A stretch of DNA of 5,358 nucleotides from Gordonia sp. (in: high G+C Gram-positive bacteria). Its GTDB lineage: Bacteria; Actinomycetota; Actinomycetes; Mycobacteriales; Mycobacteriaceae. Positions 1 to 5,358 of the stretch are shown here, one piece after another (the first letter of the stretch is position 1; every line of letters starts with the position of its first letter). Position numbers and translations under genes: made by a program. The stretch covers positions 1 to 5,358 of the forward strand of contig JASLJL010000461.1 in the NCBI GenBank assembly GCA_030152405.1, given 5' to 3'. The notes beneath the pieces were generated by a model that was not told the DNA's origin, did no database searches, and saw only the letters and a program-made list of their open reading frames with translations.

Positions 1-98
1 GGGCTCTTCTCGATCTCGGGGATCCGGACGACGCCGACGAGCGCGTAGTCGGGCTCGTCTACGAGGCCGCCTCTCCGGCGGCGCAGTCGTTTGCGCAC
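1..98 (-). CDS. N-terminus of a probable potassium-channel (TrkA-N/Kch-like) protein, 3'-truncated by window edge
   Basis: An open frame starts with GTG at 98-96 and runs for 32 complete codons off the window edge. The peptide begins VRKRLRRRRGG and continues LVDEPDYALVGVVRIPE. A very basic start followed by an 'ALVGVVRIP' stretch resembles, from memory, the cytoplasmic N-terminus of the actinobacterial ion-channel/TrkA-N proteins (M. tuberculosis Rv3200c type) that follow adnB. No membrane segment or channel filter is visible in this fragment, so the function rests mainly on gene order. The start lies 13 bp after the adnB stop, and no other in-frame ATG, GTG or TTG is available nearby. No good Shine-Dalgarno precedes it, so translation may depend on ribosomes finishing adnB. 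If real, it is the third gene of the operon. That a gene starts here is fairly likely; the channel identity is tentative. Confidence 0.55.
   Translation of the reverse strand, partial: MRKRLRRRRGGLVDEPDYALVGVVRIPEIEKS
66..82 (-). repeat. Short perfect inverted repeat near the 5' end of the third gene
   Basis: The minus strand reads GCCGCC-GGAGA-GGCGGC, a perfect 6-bp GC-only stem with a 5-base loop, about 16 bases into the putative channel gene. The loop and adjoining stem hold a purine run GGAGAGG that looks like a Shine-Dalgarno, but no start codon follows at a usable distance. No T-tract follows, so it is not a classical terminator. It lies in codons for Arg and Gly, and such short GC stems arise often by chance in DNA this rich in G and C. 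Confidence 0.3.
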
Positions 99-111
99 AG
101 GCGTCAGGCTA

Positions 112-3100
112 CTACTGCCCGTGCACCGGTGCGCGAAGCATCTCCGCCAAACCCTCCGCGTCCGGCAGGTCGTCCGGTTCGAGCGTCACATCGTGCCGGA
201 CGTAGTGGAATGCGGCCCGCACGCGTTCGACGTCGACGTCCATCAGCTGGGCCCATGCGATTCGGTACGCGGCGAGCTGAACGAACAACGATCCGCGCTT
301 GGCGGGCTCGGGAACGGCTCCGGTCTTCCAGTCGACCACCAGCCAGTCGTCGCCTTCTCGGAACACCGCGTCCATGCGGCCGCGCACCACGGTCTCGCCG
401 ATCACCGTCTCGAAGCCGACCTCCACCTCGACGGGAGTGCGATCGGCCCACGACGACGCGAGGAACGCCGCGCGCAGCACGGCGAGCTCGTCGTCGGTCA
501 CATCGCCCGTCGCGGCGTCGGATGCGCCCGGCAGCTCGTCCATGTCCAGCAACCGGGTCGCGCCGAACCGCCGCTCCACCCACGCGTGGAACGCGGTGCC
601 GCGCCGGGCCAGCGGATTCGGCCGGAACGGCACCGGCCGTCGGAGCCGGGCGGCGAACGCCTGCTCGTCGGTGTCGAGCTCGACGAGCTGACTGACCGAC
701 ATGTGCCCGGGCAGTTCGACGTCGACCACCGGGTCGCGGTCGCGGGTGTGCTCGTCGAGCAGGACCTCCGCTTCGGCGCGCCACGCGATCACATCAGGGT
801 GGTCGCTGTCGGCGTCGTCGACGGCGAACAGACCGGCGGCCGCTCCCGCCGAAGTCACGAGGTCGGCGGCCGTCGCCATCGGCGCCCTCCGCTCCCCCAG
901 CCGGTCGACCGGCCACTCCACCGAGACCTGGTGTGCCGTCAACGGGTTGCTCGCATCCGGATCGGGCGGCGGCGCGTCCACGTCGATCGAGAACGCCGTC
1001 GCGTCCACCCCGTCGACCTCGCCTGCGGCCGCGCTCGCGACCAGCTCGGCCAGTTCGGTGTAGAACGGCGACCCGCCGCGGGGTTTGTCGCCCGATTCGG
1101 ACCAGTGGTGAGCCGACACGAGCAGGGTGTGCTTGGCCCTGGTGAGTGCGACGTAGAGGAGCCGACGGTCCTCGTCGAGACGGCGATCGGCGACGGCGGC
1201 CTTGTGCTCGTCGATGACGGTCTCGAGCTCTTTGCGGTCGGCGAGCCCCGCGAGGTCGATCGGCGGGTAGCCCTCCCCGCCGACGCGGTCGGCGAGATCC
1301 CCGCGCAACGGCGCGGGCAGTTCTCGCGCCGACCCCAGCCACGTCGTCTCGGCCTTGCCGCTCGGCCAGATCCGGTCGGCGAGGTGCGGCATCGCGACGA
1401 CGTCCCACTCCAGCCCCTTGGCGGCGTGGACGGTGAGGATCTGCACACGCTCCTCGGCCACCTCGACGCGGCCGGCTTCGAGGCCCTTCTCGACGACTTC
1501 CGCGGTGTCGAGGAACGCGAGCAGCCCCGGCAGGGTGGCGCCGGACCGTTCCGAATAGTGGGTGACGTAGTCGGCGAACGCGTCCAGATGCTCGCGGCCG
1601 GTGACGCGTCCGCGCATGCGACGTGCCCTGATCTGGGCCTCCACGGCGACACCGGTGGTCTGCTCGACGTCGGCGACGAGTTCGGGCAGAGGCTGGCCGA
1701 TCCGCCGTCGGAGGCCTTCCAACTGTTTGCCGAAGGTGACGATCCGTTCGTGACCGGCCGGGCTGTACCTGTCCTTGTCACCGGGATCGGCGAGCGCGTC
1801 GCACAGACCCGCAGAATCGACGGACTCGCCGGGCAACGCCGCGTCGAGCGCGTCGCCGAGCGCGTCCGGGGTGGTGACCGCACCCGTCGTCGGGGCGCCC
1901 GCACCCGCTGCGAGTTCACGTGCGCGTCGCCAGAGTGCGGCCAGATCGGCCGCGCCGAGCTGCCAGCGCGCGCCCGTCAACAGCCGCATCGCCGCGGTGC
2001 CCGCCATCGGGTCGGCCATCAGCCGCAGGGTCGCGACGATGTCGGTGATCTCGGGGACGTGCAGCAGACCGCCGATGCCGACCACCTCGGCCGGGATGCC
2101 CCGCCGCTCCAACTCGGCGGCCAGCGGCGCGGAGTCCTCGTTGCGCCGGACGAGGATCGCCGTGGTCGGCGGCGACGTCTCGTCGCGTTCGGCGGCGCGG
2201 TAGTAGTCCTCGATCCGGTCGGCGATCCACACGCGTTCGTCCACCACGGTCTCGGTCAGGGCGAGACGAACGGTGCCCTCGGGTGCGTCCGGACGGGCAC
2301 GCAGCACGCTGACCGGGACGCCGCGCCTCCGCAGTTCGTCGGACGTCCGGTTGGCGAGATAGAGCGCGGCGTCGCAGTTGCGCCAGCTGGTGAGCAGCTC
2401 GCGGCGGTGCGCTCCGGTGCCGTCGTTGCGGGGGAAGTCGAGTGCGAACCGAGGGAGGTTCGCCGCGGACGCGCCACGCCAGCCGTAGATCGACTGGATC
2501 GGATCGCCGACGGCGGTGACCGCGACGGCGGGCGTCCCCGTCGGCTGCACGCCGCCGAACAGCTTCGACAGCAGGACTCGCTGGGAGTGTCCGGTGTCCT
2601 GGTACTCGTCGAGGAGCACCGCGCGGATGCCCGCGCGCTCGGCGGCGACGACCTCCGGGTGCGTGGCGACCAGGCGCGCCGCGAGCGACATCTGACTGCC
2701 GAAGTCGAGCGCGCCCTGAGCCGTCATCGCCTCCCGCAGGGCCACGACCATCGGGATCAGTTCCCGTCGCTCGTCGATGACGGCTTGGTAGTCGCGCAGC
2801 TTCCGACTCGGCTCGTCCCGCTGACGCGGCCCTTTCGGCAGCGTCTCGACGAGGTCGTACAGGTCTTGCCCGGCCGCACGCAGGTCGGGGACGTCGACGA
2901 GATGTTCGGCCATCTCCGAGTAGAGCCGGAGGACGGCCTCGGTCACCGACGACGGGACCTTCGTGGTGGTCAGCTCCCCCGGCCACGTCGCCACCACGGA
3001 GAACGCCAACTGCCACAGCTCGGTCTCGCTGAGGAGCGTGGACGTCGGCTCCACTGGAAGCAGGAGGCCGTAGTCGGCGATCAACCGTCCCGCGTACGCG

Positions 3101-3489
3101 TGGTAGGTGCTGACCTCGGTGTCGGCGCTGCGCAGACGAGCTGCGAGCACTCCGCTGGGATCCCATTCGAGCAACGCGGGACTGCCCGCGAGCATCGACA
3201 GTCGACGTCGGATGCGCGCCGCGAGCTCGCTCGCCGCCTTTCGGGTGAACGTGAGCCCGAGGATCTCCTCGGGGCCGACGAGTTGATTCGCGACGAGCCA
3301 CACCACCCGCGACGCCATCGTCTCGGTCTTCCCGGCGCCTGCGCCCGCGACGACGAGCATCGGCTCCATCGGGGCCTCGATCACCTCGACCTGCTCGTCG
3401 GTGGGCGGCGGCAGCCCGAGCGCGGCCGCGATCGATCGCGCGCCCACCGTCCGCCCGGACGACGGACCGGTGAGTCCGGGGTCAGTCAT
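112..3489 (-). CDS. adnB: AdnB, ATP-dependent DNA helicase/nuclease subunit of the AdnAB double-strand-break resection complex
   Basis: Complete 1125-residue protein, close to the roughly 1100 residues of mycobacterial AdnB. It has an N-terminal UvrD-like (SF1A) motor and a C-terminal RecB-like nuclease. Motor motifs in order: Q motif TDEQ (30-33), Walker A GAGAGKT (49-55), motif Ia LTFTRKAASELAARI (79-93), TYHAYAGRL (128-136), Walker B LLDEYQDT (292-299), motif III VGDPIQSIYGWRGA (327-340), motif IV TSWRN (367-371), motif V TVHAAKGLEWD (686-696) and motif VI LLYVALTRAKHTLL (777-790). An acidic, Ala/Pro-rich linker covers about 815-925. Nuclease residues visible: His968 in GTAFHAWVE, Asp1040 in GRMD, Asp1053 and Lys1055 in VVDWKTG, Gln1071 and Tyr1075 in QLAAY. 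The nuclease domain has no cysteine, so no Fe-S cluster is expected here. In the family, AdnB is the leading 3'-to-5' motor and cuts DNA as the complex moves in from a break. The ATG start overlaps the adnA stop and has a Shine-Dalgarno; the Q motif needs this N-terminus. The gene ends with tandem TAG TAG stops. Alternative: another UvrD/RecB-family protein, unlikely given the adnA neighbour. Confidence 0.96.
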   Translation of the reverse strand: MTDPGLTGPSSGRTVGARSIAAALGLPPPTDEQVEVIEAPMEPMLVVAGAGAGKTETMASRVVWLVANQLVGPEEILGLTFTRKAASELAARIRRRLSMLAGSPALLEWDPSGVLAARLRSADTEVSTYHAYAGRLIADYGLLLPVEPTSTLLSETELWQLAFSVVATWPGELTTTKVPSSVTEAVLRLYSEMAEHLVDVPDLRAAGQDLYDLVETLPKGPRQRDEPSRKLRDYQAVIDERRELIPMVVALREAMTAQGALDFGSQMSLAARLVATHPEVVAAERAGIRAVLLDEYQDTGHSQRVLLSKLFGGVQPTGTPAVAVTAVGDPIQSIYGWRGASAANLPRFALDFPRNDGTGAHRRELLTSWRNCDAALYLANRTSDELRRRGVPVSVLRARPDAPEGTVRLALTETVVDERVWIADRIEDYYRAAERDETSPPTTAILVRRNEDSAPLAAELERRGIPAEVVGIGGLLHVPEITDIVATLRLMADPMAGTAAMRLLTGARWQLGAADLAALWRRARELAAGAGAPTTGAVTTPDALGDALDAALPGESVDSAGLCDALADPGDKDRYSPAGHERIVTFGKQLEGLRRRIGQPLPELVADVEQTTGVAVEAQIRARRMRGRVTGREHLDAFADYVTHYSERSGATLPGLLAFLDTAEVVEKGLEAGRVEVAEERVQILTVHAAKGLEWDVVAMPHLADRIWPSGKAETTWLGSARELPAPLRGDLADRVGGEGYPPIDLAGLADRKELETVIDEHKAAVADRRLDEDRRLLYVALTRAKHTLLVSAHHWSESGDKPRGGSPFYTELAELVASAAAGEVDGVDATAFSIDVDAPPPDPDASNPLTAHQVSVEWPVDRLGERRAPMATAADLVTSAGAAAGLFAVDDADSDHPDVIAWRAEAEVLLDEHTRDRDPVVDVELPGHMSVSQLVELDTDEQAFAARLRRPVPFRPNPLARRGTAFHAWVERRFGATRLLDMDELPGASDAATGDVTDDELAVLRAAFLASSWADRTPVEVEVGFETVIGETVVRGRMDAVFREGDDWLVVDWKTGAVPEPAKRGSLFVQLAAYRIAWAQLMDVDVERVRAAFHYVRHDVTLEPDDLPDAEGLAEMLRAPVHGQ
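3482..3489 (-). other. 8-bp adnA/adnB stop-start overlap (ATGACTGA)
   Basis: On the minus strand the adnB initiation codon ATG (3489-3487) is followed within the same 8 bases by the adnA stop TGA (3484-3482), in different frames. Ribosomes ending adnA are therefore placed at the adnB start. I infer translational coupling, which would keep two subunits of a 1:1 heterodimer at matched levels. Confidence 0.93.
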
Positions 3490-5358
3490 CGATGACCGCC
3501 TTTCCGCGCAGCTTCGCCGGACAGGCCGCGGTGAGCGAGCAGTGGCCGCAACCCGAGTTGGGGGTCGCGGTGAAGACCGGCCCCACGCTCGACGTCGCGG
3601 CGTCGCGGACCACCTCGATCCACTCGGTCACCTGTTCCGGGGTGAGCGGCTCCTGCAGTCGTTCGGCGGCGCCGGTCTTCTTGTTCGCCGAGTTCACGTA
3701 GACGAGGCGCCCGCCGCCCGGTTGGGTGGCCGGGACACCGTCGACCCCGCCGAGCAGGAGTGCCAGCTGATAGGCGGCCAACTGCGGATGCAGTTGCGCG
3801 TCGGCGACGGTGATCACCGTCTTACCCGTCTTGACGTCGACGATCACCGGGCGACCGGCGTCGTCGGTCTCGAGACGGTCGATGCGTCCGACCAGCCGGA
3901 CGGGCATGTCGTCGGGAGCGTCCTGCGGAAGGTCGGCGCTCAGCTCGACCTCGACGCCCGCCTCGGTGAGTTCGCCTCGCGAGATCCGAAGCCAGTCCCG
4001 GAAGTGCGTGAGCATCGCCTCGGCGCGTTCGAGTTCGCGGGCCGAGTACCACTCGGCTGGTGAGCTGACACGGCCCCACACCTCGTGGAGCGCCGCCGTC
4101 ACATCGGCGGGATCCATCCGCCCGGCGACCGCCTGCACCAGGGTGTGCACGAGTGTTCCGGTGACCGCCTGTTCGGCGTCGCCGTCCCGCCCACCGTGGC
4201 GCTCCATCATCCAGCGCAGCGAGCAGCGGCTGAGGGCCTCCACCGTGGACGGGGAGAGCGAGCGCGCACCGCGGTCGGGAGTCCACAGCGGGGCGTCGGT
4301 GCTCGGTCCGACCAATCCGAACCATTCGGCGGGATCGGCGCCCGGCACTCCGGCCTGCGCGAGCCGCGCGAGGAGCGTCGCCGCGGACGACGTCCGTTCG
4401 TCGGGCTCGTCGACGATGCCCGCCAGCACTTGTTCGGACCCTGCGACGACTGCGGCCCGCAGGTCTGCCACCAGCGACGGCAGCGACAGGACCCGAGACA
4501 CCCCGGGATCGAGCGGTATCTCGTCGGGTGCGGCCTCCGGCGCCGCGGGGTCCTCCCCGTACCCGCCGAGAGCGTCGGCGATCTCGGGGACGAACCTGGA
4601 CGGCGACGCGTCGCCGGTCCCGTCCTCCACCGCGGTCACCAGCAGCCTGGTCCGGGCTCGTGAGCATGCGACGATCAGCAGGCGACGCTCCTCGGCGAGC
4701 ATCACCGCGCCCCGCGAGATCGAGTCGAGGGCGTCGGCGTCCACACCGTCGAGCAGATCGAGGAGTGCCGGCGTGTGCAGAATGCTGCCGCGACTGCGCA
4801 GCGACGGCCACAGTCCGTCCAGCACACCCGGGACCGCGACCACCTCCCACTCGCGGCCCGCGGCCGCGTGAGCCGACACGACCGCCACCGTGTCCGTGGC
4901 GGCGACGGCGACCCGGGACTCCCGGGGGATCTGCAGCTGGGCGAGGTAGTCGACGAACTCGGTCAGCGAGGCGGCGGGCAGATTGTCGGTGAAGGCCCCG
5001 GCCGCCTCGAACATGGCGAGCATGGCGTCGAGGTCGCGGTCGGCTTGATCGCCGGAGCGGCCGCCGCGCAACGATCGCGCACGCCAGCGTCGTTCCAGCC
5101 CGCTGGCCTGCCAGGCGCGCCACAGCGTCTCCTCCACGCCGACGCCCGCCTGGGCCGCCCGACGTGCCGCGCCGACCACCTTCGCCACCTGCTTCAACGG
5201 CAACGCCTCGAACTCCGACATCGACGAGAGGTAGGCGGCCGACCGGTCGTCGCCCGCGTCGTCGGCGCTGAGGGCGTGAGCGAGCGAGGTGAGCGAGTCC
5301 CGGTCGATCCCCTCCTTGTCGTCGATCCGGCGCACCGCGCGCCGCAGTCTGCGGAGCT
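3482..5358 (-). CDS. adnA: AdnA, helicase/nuclease subunit of AdnAB (C-terminal part, 5' end outside window)
   Basis: The frame is open to the window edge: 624 complete codons, numbered here from the Leu codon at 5356-5354. A GTG at 5335 is in frame but is internal coding, not the true start. AdnA proteins are about 1050 residues, so roughly 430 N-terminal residues with Walker A and B are missing. Visible parts: the second half of the UvrD-like motor, with motif V as SAHAAAGREWEVV (161-173) and motif VI as EERRLLIVACSRAR (222-235), then a variable Asp/Glu/Pro/Ala-rich linker (about 245-345), then a RecB/AddB-type nuclease. Nuclease residues: His404 in GTLVHTLV, Asp493 in GRIDR, Asp507 and Lys509 in VDVKTGK, Gln525 and Tyr529 in QLAAYQ. 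Cys378, then Cys603, Cys606 and Cys612 in GCGHCSLTAAC, form the C-xn-CxxC-x5-C pattern of Fe-S-bearing AddB-type nucleases. Motif V lacks the usual Lys before Gly (Ala166) and has Arg168 where Leu is usual, suggesting a weaker motor. AdnA pairs with AdnB, acts on broken chromosome ends, and is the lagging motor in the published model. The stop lies inside the adnB start region. Confidence 0.95.
   Translation of the reverse strand, partial: LRRLRRAVRRIDDKEGIDRDSLTSLAHALSADDAGDDRSAAYLSSMSEFEALPLKQVAKVVGAARRAAQAGVGVEETLWRAWQASGLERRWRARSLRGGRSGDQADRDLDAMLAMFEAAGAFTDNLPAASLTEFVDYLAQLQIPRESRVAVAATDTVAVVSAHAAAGREWEVVAVPGVLDGLWPSLRSRGSILHTPALLDLLDGVDADALDSISRGAVMLAEERRLLIVACSRARTRLLVTAVEDGTGDASPSRFVPEIADALGGYGEDPAAPEAAPDEIPLDPGVSRVLSLPSLVADLRAAVVAGSEQVLAGIVDEPDERTSSAATLLARLAQAGVPGADPAEWFGLVGPSTDAPLWTPDRGARSLSPSTVEALSRCSLRWMMERHGGRDGDAEQAVTGTLVHTLVQAVAGRMDPADVTAALHEVWGRVSSPAEWYSARELERAEAMLTHFRDWLRISRGELTEAGVEVELSADLPQDAPDDMPVRLVGRIDRLETDDAGRPVIVDVKTGKTVITVADAQLHPQLAAYQLALLLGGVDGVPATQPGGGRLVYVNSANKKTGAAERLQEPLTPEQVTEWIEVVRDAATSSVGPVFTATPNSGCGHCSLTAACPAKLRGKAVIDD
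3496..3502 (-). promoter_or_regulatory. Shine-Dalgarno for adnB
   Basis: The minus strand reads AAGGCGG six bases before the adnB ATG, one mismatch from the consensus AAGGAGG, inside the last codons of adnA. Its spacing supports the ATG at 3489 as the true adnB start and would let adnB be initiated by new ribosomes as well as by re-initiation. Confidence 0.6.

Noticed and set aside
99..111. Terminator or promoter between adnB and the next gene
   Set aside because: Only 13 bp with no stem-loop, T-tract or -10/-35 pair; the tandem stop TAG TAG occupies the start of this gap.
1916..3301. Minus-strand 461-codon open frame within adnB in another frame, and similar ones at 939-1919 and 3822-5123
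   Set aside because: Their translations are strongly Arg/Ala/Gly/Pro-skewed shadows of the true frame, with no motifs; a frameshifted or second gene is not supported because adnB and adnA read through without interruption.
91..3495. A 1134-codon open frame on the plus strand lying exactly opposite adnB
   Set aside because: It is in the codon-aligned antisense register, where stops arise only from sense TTA, CTA or TCA codons. These are rare in GC-rich actinobacteria, and adnB has none, so the frame stays open as a by-product. Its translation is Arg/Gly/His-rich low-complexity sequence with no recognisable domain, whereas the minus strand encodes every helicase and nuclease motif.
3401..4663. 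Plus-strand open frames opposite adnA (3401-4063 and 4085-4663)
   Set aside because: Same codon-aligned antisense effect; the break at 4061-4063 is simply one TCA serine codon in adnA. No protein-like features.
5333..5335. GTG as the start of adnA
   Set aside because: The frame continues open upstream to the window edge, and the protein starting here would begin mid-motor, lacking the Walker A and B motifs that AdnA proteins carry; it is an internal valine.

Overview
The window is high-GC DNA carrying a tightly packed minus-strand gene cluster. The gene content is typical of a mycolic-acid actinobacterium (Mycobacteriales such as Gordonia, Rhodococcus, Williamsia or Mycobacterium relatives). 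I cannot fix the genus from sequence alone. Codon use is strongly GC-biased: the large gene has no TTA, CTA or TCA codons, because its exact antisense register stays open throughout.

Transcription runs right to left. From 5358 to 3482 lies the C-terminal 624 codons of adnA, whose 5' part (first motor domain, Walker A and B) is outside the window. From 3489 to 112 lies a complete adnB of 1125 codons. The two genes overlap by 8 bp, with the adnB start inside the adnA stop region, which fits co-translation of two subunits of one complex. From 98 to 1, after a 13-bp gap, the first 32 codons of a third gene are visible; its N-terminus and position suggest the actinobacterial TrkA/Kch-like potassium-channel protein often found downstream of adnB.

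AdnA and AdnB form the heterodimeric AdnAB DNA motor-nuclease. It is the actinobacterial counterpart of RecBCD and AddAB and resects double-strand break ends for homologous recombination. In this window AdnB has a full set of superfamily 1A helicase motifs plus an intact RecB-like nuclease. AdnA keeps an intact nuclease with a four-cysteine pattern expected to hold an Fe-S cluster, but its visible helicase motif V is degenerate. That asymmetry (AdnB as main motor, AdnA nuclease with metal cluster) is the most interesting thing seen.

No RNA genes, mobile elements, CRISPR arrays, or convincing promoters or terminators were found. There is no gene-free stretch longer than 13 bp. I see no sign of a new system: this is a conserved housekeeping repair locus.
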